Shown: positions 1-8,461 of the stretch, one piece after another | How positions within the stretch are numbered: the stretch's first letter is position 1 | Layout of the letters: the number at the start of each line of letters is the position of its first letter | DNA from: an uncultured Prevotella sp. | Lineage (GTDB): Bacteria > Bacteroidota > Bacteroidia > Bacteroidales > Bacteroidaceae | Assembly: GCA_947072805.1 (NCBI GenBank) | Contig: CAMTJK010000025.1 | Location: forward strand, 1 to 20,647 | DNA: 20,647 nt | Direction: 5' to 3' | Notes under the pieces: model-generated | What the model was told of the DNA's origin: nothing | Database searches by the model: none | Seen by the model: only the letters and a program-made list of their open reading frames with translations | Translations under genes and position numbers: made by a program

Positions 1-54
1 ATGTTAAATTCGACCAAATATCTTTACAAATTAACCTTCATTAAGTGCAGTTAC
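1..54. repeat. left copy of 54-bp inverted boundary repeat
   Basis: Positions 1-54 match the reverse complement of 20594-20647 at 50 of 54 bases. Bases 1-35 are identical, mismatches fall at 36, 37, 39 and 40, and 41-54 are identical; similarity then stops abruptly. The inner edge reads TTAC here, so read outward the copy begins GTAA. Such edges are known for IS66-family elements, but no transposase is visible, so the nature of the repeat is open. It may be a truncated mobile-element end at a contig break. Confidence 0.85.
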
Positions 55-298
55 GTCCTCATAAAGTAAGGATATCTGTTCAAAAATATAAGTTATTATC
101 ATTATAATACTTATGAATGGTTTGGGATGCTATAACCAGAAAAGCGATAAATGACAATCTATATTGTGAAATGTTTGTTCTTCTATAAATAGTAGTATAT
201 ACTTTTATTCTGCCTGTGCATACATGGTTTGTGTACGTTTGAGGATAGTCGTTTTGTGCACATTATTACCAATGTGTTTGTTTTCAACCGTAGGAATA
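55..298. other. AT-rich intergenic stretch downstream of the GH25 gene
   Basis: About 245 bases between the left boundary repeat and the GH25 stop codon. Short reading frames here lack recognisable protein character. An AT-only imperfect hairpin lies near 92-114 and a 6-bp hairpin at 259-276. Neither is followed, in the direction of the GH25 transcript, by a convincing U-run, so I do not call a terminator. Confidence 0.5.
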
Positions 299-1036
299 TC
301 AGTTGTTGTCAGATGGTGTCTCTTCGTCTTTTGTGCTTTTACGGAAATTTTTCCGATATCTTATTTCACGCAAACCGTGTGCACCGACAAAACGGCTTTT
401 GTCAATGTACCCCCCAACACCGTCGATGAGACCTTTACAAGTGTATTGCCACATGATAAACTCTTTGTCGTCATATAAAACAGGCATTCTGTCGGTATAT
501 TGGGCTATCATCAGTTGGTAGTCACCAAGCTTGCCACACAGAAACTTATTGTAAAAATTGGTATATGTATAAAGCAAAGGCTTCTGTCCATAAGCCTCTT
601 CAACAAGATGAAGAAAACTGAAGAGGGAATCACAGAAGTCCTCTGTACACAACCCACCGGCAGATTCGATATCAATCATCGGTATCAGATCCTGCTCTTC
701 CGGACGACATTGTTTGAGGAAATTCTCCAACTGTCTAGCTTGTTCCGTCTTTGGACGGTAAAAATGGTAACTACCCACCTTTAATCCATGATTGTGAGCA
801 AGTTCTATATTACGCTCATATCGGTGGTCAATACGGTCGCCACCCTCTGTAGCCTTTAGATATACATAAGCCATTTTGGTATTGTTTCCAATGGCATCCC
901 AAAACACCTCTCCTTGATAATGACTGAGGTCTATGCCGTGTACATGATTGCATGTGTCTTCACAATGTTCATAAAAATCTTGTGCAAACGTAAAAACAGG
1001 TAAGAAAAGCGAAATATATAATATGATTTTTCTCAT
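299..1036 (-). CDS. secreted GH25 family lysozyme-like muramidase
   Basis: A 245-residue protein predicted to hydrolyse the MurNAc-GlcNAc bonds of peptidoglycan. A signal peptide covers residues 1 to about 18 (hydrophobic core, then TFA before QD), so it should reach the periplasm or outside. GH25 landmarks occur in order: GIDLSHYQG with Asp36, KATEG at 61-65, GSYHFY around 88-93, and the catalytic strand motif MIDIE with Asp122 and Glu124. Length is usual for a single GH25 domain. The C-terminus is basic and then acidic, with no cell-wall-binding domain. An upstream in-frame start at 1171 would bury the signal peptide behind 45 residues and lie upstream of a good minus-strand promoter element at 1058-1065, so 1036 is preferred. 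It is divergent from a surface protease gene. The family is clear; the role (own wall remodelling or attack on other bacteria) is not. Confidence 0.88.
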   Translation of the reverse strand: MRKIILYISLFLPVFTFAQDFYEHCEDTCNHVHGIDLSHYQGEVFWDAIGNNTKMAYVYLKATEGGDRIDHRYERNIELAHNHGLKVGSYHFYRPKTEQARQLENFLKQCRPEEQDLIPMIDIESAGGLCTEDFCDSLFSFLHLVEEAYGQKPLLYTYTNFYNKFLCGKLGDYQLMIAQYTDRMPVLYDDKEFIMWQYTCKGLIDGVGGYIDKSRFVGAHGLREIRYRKNFRKSTKDEETPSDNN

Positions 1037-1057
1037 TACTCTCAATGAATTTGCCTG

Positions 1058-1065
1058 CAAAGGTA
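1058..1065 (-). promoter_or_regulatory. Bacteroidales -7 element for the GH25 gene
   Basis: Read on the minus strand the bases are TACCTTTG, a perfect match to the Bacteroidota -7 consensus TAnnTTTG. It lies about 22 bases before the chosen GH25 start. No clear TTTG -33 element is seen at the usual distance. Its position supports the start at 1036. Confidence 0.6.
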
Positions 1066-1087
1066 CAAAGTATTGACAAAAAAAGTG

Positions 1088-1095
1088 TATCTTTG
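1088..1095 (+). promoter_or_regulatory. Bacteroidales -7 element for the C11 protease gene
   Basis: The bases TATCTTTG fit TAnnTTTG. The element lies 82 bases before the protease start and implies a leader of roughly 75 nt. It faces away from the minus-strand element at 1058-1065, about 23 bases off, so two polymerases could hardly occupy both at once. No good -33 TTTG is found at 19 bases upstream. Confidence 0.55.
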
Positions 1096-1119
1096 CCTTA
1101 AAATAATGCAGGCGAGCGG

Positions 1120-1146
1120 TGTCGGATAGCTTCTCGTTGTCCGACA
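1120..1146 (+). promoter_or_regulatory. hairpin in the leader of the C11 protease gene
   Basis: TGTCGGA at 1120-1126 pairs perfectly with TCCGACA at 1140-1146, leaving a 13-base loop. It lies inside the predicted 5' leader, 31 bases before the ATG, and has no U-run, so it is not a terminator. A role in translation or mRNA stability is inference only. Confidence 0.4.
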
Positions 1147-1177
1147 TGGCCGATTTTATTGAGAAGGACAAAGAGAA

Positions 1178-2380
1178 ATGAAAAATTTAATGTATATAGC
1201 ATGCCTATTGCTCATCTTTTTTTCTTGTAGTAAAGATGAAGAAGAGAACCAAGAGGAAAACACGATAGCAGAGCGAACCGTGATTGTATATATGGCAGCC
1301 GAGAACAATCTGTCATCTTATGCGAACAGTGATATAAGCGAAATGCTAAAGGTGTCTGGCAGCTTGCCGCAGAGCGTGAATCTTGTGGCGTTTGTTGATC
1401 TCCTCGGCAGTAATCCTTATGTAGTCTCAATAAAAAACGGTGTAAAGACAGTAGACGAAAATTTCCATTGCCAGGAGGACTTCTATTCCTGCGATCCTGA
1501 AAAGATGAAAGAAACGTTGGAATGGATAATAAACCGTTATCCGGCGAACAGTTACGGACTTGTACTGTGGGGACATGCAAGTGGATGGCTGGTGGAAAAC
1601 GACACAATAGCCAATTACCTAAACAAGCCACAGAGAGCATACGGAGTGGATACTGGAAACGACATAAATAACGGAATGGGAACAAAATGGATTAATATAC
1701 CTTCTTTGGCCAATGTTCTTGAAAATCTTCCGGTTCACTTCCGCTTTATTTTTGCCGACTGCTGTAATTTTCAGTGTATTGAGGTTGCATACGAACTGCG
1801 GCATGTTGCAGACTATATCATAGCCTCTCCGGCCGAAACACCTATAATAGGGGCACCTTACGACATTATCACTCCTTATTTCTACAAGGATGATGCCTCT
1901 TTATATAAGGGAATTGTTGATGGCTGTAACGTACAGGTTGTCAATTACGAAGATCGTGTCCCTATGTCGGTAATAAAGACTGACGAGTTAGAAAGCTTTG
2001 CTGCAGCTTCAAAGGATGTAATGATGAGACTAACGGAAGCGGAAGCATTGAATACAGACGGTATAATATATTATAGAGGTAACAGCTCGGTGAAGGTTCT
2101 GATAGATATGAATGATATCATCCGGCGCCATATTGGTGACGATGAGGCATACCTATCGTGGAAAGAGAGTTTTGACAAGGCAGTCCCATACAAAGCACTT
2201 AGCAAGAAATGGCTGACAGAAGGTTTCGTTAAATTCGACTTCAGCGTCACCGACGAACGATTTGGAGGTGTTGGTGTGTTCGTGCCGCAAACAATATATG
2301 ACCAGAAAGGCTATAATTACAATAAAAAAATACGTCAACTGCAATGGTATTATGCAACTGGCCTTGGCGGAGAGAACTGA
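1178..2380 (+). CDS. surface lipoprotein protease, clostripain (C11) family
   Basis: A 400-residue predicted cysteine peptidase. A lipoprotein signal ends in FFSC with lipidated Cys17. The following residues SKDEEEN are strongly acidic, like the lipoprotein export signal that sends Bacteroidota lipoproteins to the cell surface. The C11 core starts near residue 33 (VIVYMAAENNL). The dyad is His133 in LWGHASGW and Cys196 in FADCCNF, the D-x-C arrangement typical of the family. C11 enzymes usually cleave after Arg or Lys and often activate themselves; no clear autocleavage site could be assigned here. The gene is divergent from the GH25 gene, with its own promoter element and a leader hairpin, and the next gene has a separate promoter. 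The family call is firm; substrate and cleavage specificity are unknown. Confidence 0.87.
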   Translation: MKNLMYIACLLLIFFSCSKDEEENQEENTIAERTVIVYMAAENNLSSYANSDISEMLKVSGSLPQSVNLVAFVDLLGSNPYVVSIKNGVKTVDENFHCQEDFYSCDPEKMKETLEWIINRYPANSYGLVLWGHASGWLVENDTIANYLNKPQRAYGVDTGNDINNGMGTKWINIPSLANVLENLPVHFRFIFADCCNFQCIEVAYELRHVADYIIASPAETPIIGAPYDIITPYFYKDDASLYKGIVDGCNVQVVNYEDRVPMSVIKTDELESFAAASKDVMMRLTEAEALNTDGIIYYRGNSSVKVLIDMNDIIRRHIGDDEAYLSWKESFDKAVPYKALSKKWLTEGFVKFDFSVTDERFGGVGVFVPQTIYDQKGYNYNKKIRQLQWYYATGLGGEN

Positions 2381-2428
2381 GCATTTCAAAAAAAAACGGG
2401 GCAAAACACCAATTAAGAATATATTTAT

Positions 2429-2436
2429 TACCTTTG
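2429..2436 (+). promoter_or_regulatory. Bacteroidales -7 element upstream of glnS
   Basis: TACCTTTG matches TAnnTTTG exactly and lies 25 bases before the glnS ATG at 2461. No TTTG is present at the usual -33 spacing. The element lies inside a possible longer reading frame starting at 2344, which argues that the upstream start is not used. Confidence 0.6.
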
Positions 2437-2460
2437 CAAACACAAATAAAGAATATTATT

Positions 2461-4176
2461 ATGGTAGAAAAGACTGGTACAGAGAATGAGGGACGGAAAA
2501 GTTTAAGCTTTGTTGAACAAATGATAGAAACGGATCTTGCGGAAAACAAAAATTCTGGCAAGATACAGACACGATTCCCGCCGGAGCCCAACGGCTATCT
2601 TCATATAGGACATGCAAAGGCCATTTGTATGGACTTCGGGGTGGCAGAAAATTACAATGGCGTATGCAACCTGCGTTTTGATGACACGAACCCTTCAAAA
2701 GAAGATACCGAATATGTAGATTCCATATTGAACGATATACAGTGGCTCGGCTTCAAATGGGGTAATGTTTATTATGCATCAGACTATTTCCAACAGCTTT
2801 GGGATTTTGCTGTATGGATGATAAAGAAAGGTCTTGCCTATGTAGACGAACAGTCGTCAGAGCAGATTGCTGCACAGAAAGGCACACCAACAACGCCGGG
2901 CATAAACAGCCCATATAGAGATCGCCCTGTAGAGGAGAACCTAAGACTCTTTGCTGCAATGAACACTCCCGAAGCGGTGGAGGGTGCTATGGTGTTACGT
3001 GCCAAATTAGATATGGCAAACCCTAACATGCATTTCAGAGACCCTGTAATGTATAGAATTATACATACCCCTCATCATAGGACCGGCACAAAATGGCATG
3101 CATATCCAATGTACGATTTCGCTCATGGTCAGAGTGATTTCTTTGAAGGTGTGACACATTCCATATGTACGCTTGAATTTGTACCTCACCGTCCTCTGTA
3201 TGATAAATTTGTGGACCTGTTGCTCGAATATCAGGCAGAATCGGGTATTGTGTCAGATTCAAGACCGAGACAGATAGAATTTAATAGGCTGAACCTTACA
3301 TATACGGTGATGAGCAAAAGGAAGCTTCACACTTTGGTGGATGAACATCTGGTAAATGGATGGGATGATCCACGTATGCCGACAATTTGTGGTATGAGAC
3401 GTCGCGGATATTCGGCACAGAGTATAAAGAACTTCATACGTTCCATCGGCTACACCAAGTTTGACGCTCTGAACGATTATGCTCTGCTTGAAGCAGCAGT
3501 CCGTGACGACTTGAACGCTTGTTCTTGCAGAGTATCTGCTGTGCTGAATCCTGTAAAGCTGATAATAACAAATTATCCGGAGGGGAAAACGGAAGAAATG
3601 GAAGCCGTGAACAATCCTGAAAACGAAAATGATGGAACACACTCAATAACATTCAGCAGAGAACTGTGGATTGAGAGAGATGACTTTATGGAAGATGCTC
3701 CAAAAAAATTCTTCCGCATGAGTATAGGGAAAGAAGTAAGATTGAAAAATGCCTATATAGTGAAATGTGTTGGCTGCAAGAAAAACCTTGATGGAGAGGT
3801 AGAAGAGATATATGCAGAATATGACCCATTGAGCAAGAGTGGAATGGAAGGAGCTAATCGCAAGGTTAAAGGTACGTTACATTGGGTAAGCGTGGCTCAT
3901 TGTCTGCCGGCAGAGGTTCGGCTTTATGACCGACTTTTCAGCGTAGAAAACCCTGCGGCTGATGAAAGGGATTTCAGAGAACTGTTGAATCCAACATCAT
4001 TGACTGTTCTCGACAATTGCTATGTGGAGCAATATGTGAAGCAGAAACAGCCCGGTGATTTCCTGCAATTCCAAAGGATAGGATATTTTACGCTTGATCC
4101 TGATACAACTGCAGACAAGCTCGTATTTAACCGTACCGTAGGATTAAAGGATACGTGGGCAAAAATGAACAAATAA
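2461..4176 (+). CDS. glnS: glutaminyl-tRNA synthetase
   Basis: A 571-residue class I synthetase that charges tRNA-Gln with glutamine in the cytoplasm. The HIGH motif lies at residues 48-51 within PPEPNGYLHIGHAK, a context typical of GlnRS. The KMSKS counterpart is VMSKR at 283-287, also typical of GlnRS rather than GluRS. The C-terminal half has the beta-barrel anticodon-binding region (roughly 345-560). Length is close to E. coli GlnRS (about 550). The start at 2461 was chosen because it directly precedes the conserved N-terminus and follows a TACCTTTG promoter element; an earlier in-frame start would overlap the protease gene and swallow that promoter. The stop codon overlaps the next start as TAATG, suggesting translational coupling to the TPR gene. 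Confidence 0.95.
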   Translation: MVEKTGTENEGRKSLSFVEQMIETDLAENKNSGKIQTRFPPEPNGYLHIGHAKAICMDFGVAENYNGVCNLRFDDTNPSKEDTEYVDSILNDIQWLGFKWGNVYYASDYFQQLWDFAVWMIKKGLAYVDEQSSEQIAAQKGTPTTPGINSPYRDRPVEENLRLFAAMNTPEAVEGAMVLRAKLDMANPNMHFRDPVMYRIIHTPHHRTGTKWHAYPMYDFAHGQSDFFEGVTHSICTLEFVPHRPLYDKFVDLLLEYQAESGIVSDSRPRQIEFNRLNLTYTVMSKRKLHTLVDEHLVNGWDDPRMPTICGMRRRGYSAQSIKNFIRSIGYTKFDALNDYALLEAAVRDDLNACSCRVSAVLNPVKLIITNYPEGKTEEMEAVNNPENENDGTHSITFSRELWIERDDFMEDAPKKFFRMSIGKEVRLKNAYIVKCVGCKKNLDGEVEEIYAEYDPLSKSGMEGANRKVKGTLHWVSVAHCLPAEVRLYDRLFSVENPAADERDFRELLNPTSLTVLDNCYVEQYVKQKQPGDFLQFQRIGYFTLDPDTTADKLVFNRTVGLKDTWAKMNK

Positions 4177-5600
4177 TGCAAACCGGTGACGATTATTTTG
4201 ACAGTAAAGAGTTTAGGGAAATTCTGTCTACATACGAAGAATCGGTCAAATCGTCGCATCCTTCATTCATGGATGTAGACGATTTGGTTGATATAGCGGA
4301 TTATTACAACTATATAGGACAGAATAAAAGAGCAAAAAACGTGATAGACTATGCTCTTGATATATATCCCGGTTCTACGTTACCTTTAGCATATAAGGCA
4401 AGAGAAGCTTTGGCAAAGGAGGACATTACCATGGCAAAAGACCTGGCAGCTTCCATAATTGACAAAAATGATCCAGATTACATATATTTGAAAGCAGAGA
4501 TATTGATAGCACAGTCCTCTGTTGACGAAGCTGATAACTATCTGAGACAGTATCTTGAGGAAACGTCTTATGAAGAACGTGAAGATGTTGTGTTGGATGT
4601 TGTCAATCTATATTTGGATTATGGTCTAAATGATAAAGCGTATGAGTGGACAATGCGTTCTATGGATACAAACCACACAGAATATAAAGAACTATTGGGG
4701 AGAACACTGTTTGGGATGGGACGATTTAGTGAAAGTGCCGATGTGTTCAATGAATTGATAGACAGAAATCCTTACTCAAAAAAATACTGGAATGCCTTGG
4801 CCAATGCTCAATTTATGAATGATAACTTCAATGATTCTATAACGAGCAGCGAATATGCCATAGCAATAGATCCCGATGATCCTGAGGGAATATTGTCAAA
4901 AGCCAACGGACTGTATCGCTTGGAAAATTATGATGAAGCCTTGAAATATTATGAGCGTTATAATCAGATAGTTAAAGCTGATGACTTCGGATTGTTAAGT
5001 CAAGGAATATGTCTGGTAAATATGTCACGCTATGAAGATGCCTTAAACATCCTAAAGGAAGCAGAGAAAAAAGCACACAAAGATTCCGTATATCTGCCGC
5101 AAATATATCAGGAAATGGCTTTCGCCTATAGTAATCTCAAAGAAGTTGAGAAGGCGATGGAATGTATCGATAATACACGGAAACTTGATTGTGATCATCT
5201 TGACATGACAGTATTAAAAGGCCATATTTGTCTGGAAAACAATAGAAAAGAAGACGCAGAGAAATATTTCCAGAAAGCCATTGCCGATTCAGGGCAATCT
5301 CCTGACATTATATTACGAATAATCGTATCGATGTATGACAACAATTATCTTGATGCGTCGTATCTGATGTTTCGGAAATTCTTTAAAATGGTCAGCAAGG
5401 ATTATAATGATGGGTATTCATATATGGCATTATGTTGTTGGGACATGAAAAAAACGAAAGAGTTCTTGTTCTATTTGAGACATGCTGTGAGCCGAAATCC
5501 TAAAGAAGCCAAAAATGTTCTTTGTCATATCTTTCCAAAAGATATGGAAGTGAAAGATTACTATGATTATATGCTTAACCAACTTAATTCCAACACCTAA
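4176..5600 (+). CDS. cytoplasmic tetratricopeptide-repeat protein
   Basis: A 474-residue protein with no signal peptide or membrane segment. Degenerate TPR units run through most of it: for example about 36-66, 170-200, 204-233, 239-264, 272-299, 307-338 and 345-373, with typical A-Y/L-G and A-x-x-P positions (FMNDNFNDSITSSEYAIAID, YRLENYDEALKYYERY). TPR arrays bind other proteins; no enzymatic domain is seen. The ATG at 4176 overlaps the glnS stop as TAATG. A GTG start at 4155 would add seven residues inside glnS and is less likely. The dedA gene follows after 6 bases, so it belongs to the glnS run. Its partner is unknown. Confidence 0.85.
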   Translation: MQTGDDYFDSKEFREILSTYEESVKSSHPSFMDVDDLVDIADYYNYIGQNKRAKNVIDYALDIYPGSTLPLAYKAREALAKEDITMAKDLAASIIDKNDPDYIYLKAEILIAQSSVDEADNYLRQYLEETSYEEREDVVLDVVNLYLDYGLNDKAYEWTMRSMDTNHTEYKELLGRTLFGMGRFSESADVFNELIDRNPYSKKYWNALANAQFMNDNFNDSITSSEYAIAIDPDDPEGILSKANGLYRLENYDEALKYYERYNQIVKADDFGLLSQGICLVNMSRYEDALNILKEAEKKAHKDSVYLPQIYQEMAFAYSNLKEVEKAMECIDNTRKLDCDHLDMTVLKGHICLENNRKEDAEKYFQKAIADSGQSPDIILRIIVSMYDNNYLDASYLMFRKFFKMVSKDYNDGYSYMALCCWDMKKTKEFLFYLRHAVSRNPKEAKNVLCHIFPKDMEVKDYYDYMLNQLNSNT

Positions 5601-5606
5601 ATAATT

Positions 5607-6239
5607 GTGGAAATTCTATATAGTTTATTGGACAATCTGAATTATGCGACAATTCTATTCTTGATGCTGATAGAGAGTACTTTTATTCCTTTTCCATCGG
5701 AAGTCGTTGTCCCACCGGCTGCATATAATGCGGCAGCAGGAGAAATGAATGTTTTTTTAGTCGTTCTTTTTGCAACAATAGGTGCTGATCTTGGAGCTAC
5801 TATTAACTATGCCATAGCATATTTCTTTGGCAGGCCTTTCATATATAGGTTTGCCAACAGCAAATGGGGAAAGATGTGCCTTCTTAATCAACAAAAAATA
5901 GAAAAAAGTGAGAAATTCTTTACTGATCATGGGGTTACGGCAACGTTAGTAGGTCGTGTATTACCGGGAATAAGGCAACTTATCTCAATTCCGGCTGGAC
6001 TGGCCAAGATGAATTTTGGTAAGTTTATCCTATATACTACAATCGGAGCTGGTATATGGAACTGTATATTGGCTACAATGGGGTGGTATTTACACTCTTT
6101 TGTTCCCAAGAATGAGTTGGCATCCAAAGTAGACGAGTATTCTGAATACATCAAGATTGTCATCATTTTGGCTGTGTTACTTGTAATCGGCTGGTTTGTT
6201 GCCAAGACATTACTGAAGAGATACCGTAGCCGGCATTAG
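5607..6239 (+). CDS. DedA family membrane protein
   Basis: A 210-residue inner-membrane protein of the DedA/SNARE-associated (VTT) family. Some members recycle undecaprenyl phosphate or move phospholipids across the membrane. Family motifs are clear: a re-entrant segment with Glu23 and FPSE at 29-32, a glycine-rich segment GADLGATINY at 59-68, and the signature GRVLPGIRQLISIPAG at 116-131, whose arginines are functionally important in characterised members. Hydrophobic segments cover about 13-33, 48-74, 137-163 and 181-200. It starts with GTG 6 bases after the TPR stop; no better ATG lies nearby. The location just before GDP-sugar genes would suit a link to undecaprenyl-phosphate-dependent glycan assembly, but that is inference. 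Confidence 0.88.
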   Translation: MEILYSLLDNLNYATILFLMLIESTFIPFPSEVVVPPAAYNAAAGEMNVFLVVLFATIGADLGATINYAIAYFFGRPFIYRFANSKWGKMCLLNQQKIEKSEKFFTDHGVTATLVGRVLPGIRQLISIPAGLAKMNFGKFILYTTIGAGIWNCILATMGWYLHSFVPKNELASKVDEYSEYIKIVIILAVLLVIGWFVAKTLLKRYRSRH

Positions 6240-6274
6240 CATATTAGAAAAAAGAACATTAAATTTATGAGTAT

Positions 6275-7345
6275 ATGACAGGGTTAAACAACCACTTGGT
6301 TATAATGGCAGGAGGAGTCGGCAGCCGCTTCTGGCCTATGAGCACATCGGAAAAACCTAAACAATTCATAGATGTTTTGGGAGTAGGTAAATCTTTTTTG
6401 CAACTAACGGTAGAAAGATTTAGTTTGATTTGTTCTCCTGAAAACGTATGGATTGTAACAAACAAAAAATATTCAGAGATAGTAAAAGCTCAACTACCAG
6501 AAGTGCCGAGTTCCAATATTTTATGTGAACCATGCCGCCGTAATACAGCTCCGTGTATAGCATACGTCAGTTGGAAGATTAAAAAGAAAGACCCTAAGGC
6601 AAATATTGTTGTATCCCCGAGCGACCATATAGTGCTAAATGTAGCAGAATTCACTCGCGTCATAAAGTCTTGCCTTAACTTTACATCTGAGACGGATTCT
6701 ATAGTTACATTAGGAATGAGACCGACTCGTCCGGAAACAGGCTACGGATATATTCAGGCAGATTTGACATCATGCTCAATGCGTAACAAAGAAATCTACA
6801 GGGTAGATTCTTTCAAAGAGAAACCAGATTTACATACAGCCCAGCAATATATACAGAAGAGCAACTACTTCTGGAATGCAGGAATATTTATGTGGAATGT
6901 TAGTACGATAGTAAATGCTTTCCGTGTATACCAACCGGCAATGGCTAAACTATTCGAGTCGATTATGCCCGTTTTGAATACGTCAGAGGAGCAGGCTGCC
7001 ATAGATAAATGTTTCCCCGAATGTGATAATATCTCTGTCGATTATGCAATCATGGAGAAAGCGGAAGAAATATTTGTATGCCCGGCTGATTTCGGATGGA
7101 GTGACCTTGGAACATGGGGCTCACTTTTGGTACAGACGAGGAAAGATTTATACGGAAATAGTTGTATTGGTAATGATATAAGTCTTTATGAAACACATAA
7201 TTGCATGATTCACACTGCACAAGAGAAGAAGGTTGTGATACAGGGGCTGGATGGATATATTGTTGCAGAACACGATAACACCTTGCTTATTTGCAAATTG
7301 TCGGACGAACAGCGCATCAAACAATTTTCCGGCCAGGATAAATAA
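6275..7345 (+). CDS. manC: mannose-1-phosphate guanylyltransferase
   Basis: A 356-residue nucleotidyltransferase making GDP-mannose from mannose-1-phosphate and GTP. The pyrophosphorylase signature GGVGSRFWP is at 13-21, followed by EKPKQF at 26-31; the metal-binding Asp117 is in SPSDH. Sugar-pocket motifs ETGYGYI (154-160), FKEKP (180-184), NAGIFMW (201-207), DYAIMEK (256-262) and FGWSDLGTW (273-281) are all present. It lacks the C-terminal cupin isomerase domain of bifunctional ManC/AlgA proteins (about 470-480 residues), so mannose-6-phosphate isomerase and phosphomannomutase must be encoded elsewhere. It follows dedA by 35 bases and precedes gmd by 18, and supplies the substrate of gmd. 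The identification is firm. Confidence 0.93.
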   Translation: MTGLNNHLVIMAGGVGSRFWPMSTSEKPKQFIDVLGVGKSFLQLTVERFSLICSPENVWIVTNKKYSEIVKAQLPEVPSSNILCEPCRRNTAPCIAYVSWKIKKKDPKANIVVSPSDHIVLNVAEFTRVIKSCLNFTSETDSIVTLGMRPTRPETGYGYIQADLTSCSMRNKEIYRVDSFKEKPDLHTAQQYIQKSNYFWNAGIFMWNVSTIVNAFRVYQPAMAKLFESIMPVLNTSEEQAAIDKCFPECDNISVDYAIMEKAEEIFVCPADFGWSDLGTWGSLLVQTRKDLYGNSCIGNDISLYETHNCMIHTAQEKKVVIQGLDGYIVAEHDNTLLICKLSDEQRIKQFSGQDK

Positions 7346-7363
7346 AATAATTACTCAAATATT

Positions 7364-8458
7364 ATGGAAAGAAAAGTTGCTTTAATAACAGGTGTTACAG
7401 GACAAGATGGCTCATATTTGGCAGAATTTCTAATCGGAAAAGGTTACGATGTACATGGTATTATAAGACGCAGTTCTGTAGATTACCGTGAACGTATAGC
7501 TCATTTGGAGGGGCACTGTCAATTCCATCTGCATTACGCGGACATGAGTGACTCAATGTCGTTAGTGAAAGTGGTTGCACAAGTAGAACCGACAGAGATA
7601 TATAATCTTGCGGCGCAGAGCCACGTCCAGGTCTCGTTTGATTCGCCAGAATTTACAGCCGATGTCGATGCAACAGGTGTCCTTCGTATTCTCGAGGCTG
7701 TTAGAGCTAACCATCTTGAAAAGAAATGTCGTATATATCAGGCCTCTACTTCAGAACTATATGGCAAGGTTGAGGAAGTACCTCAGAATGAAAATACTCC
7801 TTTTCATCCATATTCCCCATATGCTGTTGCCAAATTGTATGGATATTGGATTATAAAGGAGTATCGTGAAGCTTATAATATGTTTTGTTGCTCCGGAATA
7901 CTTTTCAACCATGAGTCAGAAAGAAGAGGGGAGACATTTGTAACTAGAAAAATTACCCTTGCTGCGGCACGCATAGCACAAGGAAAACAAGAAAAACTGT
8001 ATTTGGGCAATCTTTCTTCACTTCGTGATTGGGGATATGCTAAAGATTATGTTGAATGTATGTGGCTGATATTGCAGCATGATACTCCGGAAGACTTTGT
8101 AATAGCTACTGGTGTCCAGCATTCGGTTCGTGAATTCTGTCTGTATGCATTCCGTGCTGCGGGAATAGAATTGGAATTTAAGGGAGAAGGTATGGACGAA
8201 AAAGGTTACGACGTAAAAAGCGGAAAATGTTTGGTTGAAGTTTCGCCTGATTTCTATCGCCCTACAGATGTTGTCAATCTGTGGGGTGACCCAACCAAAG
8301 CTAAGAAAGAACTAGGCTGGAATCCACAGAAAACTACGTTTGAGGAACTTGTCAGCATAATGGTTAAACATGATATGCAAAAGGTTGCTGCTGACCATGT
8401 AGCAAGTGTTATGAGAACAAATCTTGCCGAATATCTTGAAAAAGGACTTGTAAAATAA
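7364..8458 (+). CDS. gmd: GDP-mannose 4,6-dehydratase
   Basis: A 364-residue short-chain dehydrogenase/reductase of the extended type, converting GDP-D-mannose to GDP-4-keto-6-deoxymannose with bound NADP. The Rossmann motif GVTGQDG is at 10-16, followed by RRSS (35-38), which fits NADP preference. Catalytic residues line up as Thr129, Glu131, Tyr153 and Lys157 (STSELYG, then YSPYAVAK). The substrate-binding segment NHESERRGETFVTRK is intact and the length is typical (E. coli Gmd has 373). It lies between manC and fcl with very short gaps, forming a complete GDP-fucose route from mannose-1-phosphate. Confidence 0.96.
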   Translation: MERKVALITGVTGQDGSYLAEFLIGKGYDVHGIIRRSSVDYRERIAHLEGHCQFHLHYADMSDSMSLVKVVAQVEPTEIYNLAAQSHVQVSFDSPEFTADVDATGVLRILEAVRANHLEKKCRIYQASTSELYGKVEEVPQNENTPFHPYSPYAVAKLYGYWIIKEYREAYNMFCCSGILFNHESERRGETFVTRKITLAAARIAQGKQEKLYLGNLSSLRDWGYAKDYVECMWLILQHDTPEDFVIATGVQHSVREFCLYAFRAAGIELEFKGEGMDEKGYDVKSGKCLVEVSPDFYRPTDVVNLWGDPTKAKKELGWNPQKTTFEELVSIMVKHDMQKVAADHVASVMRTNLAEYLEKGLVK

Positions 8459-8461
8459 ATT

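Noticed and set aside
259..276. Hairpin CACATT/AATGTG as terminator of the GH25 gene
   Set aside because: Short stem, and in the minus-strand transcript it is not followed by a U-run.
1037..1171. N-terminal extension of the GH25 frame to a start at 1171
   Set aside because: It would place 45 residues before an intact signal peptide, and the TACCTTTG promoter element lies inside it.
2344..2460. Upstream in-frame extension of glnS
   Set aside because: It overlaps the protease gene, shows no conserved GlnRS sequence and contains the glnS promoter element.
4155..4175. GTG start of the TPR gene inside glnS
   Set aside because: The ATG at 4176 overlaps the glnS stop as TAATG, a common coupling arrangement; the extra seven residues add nothing recognisable.
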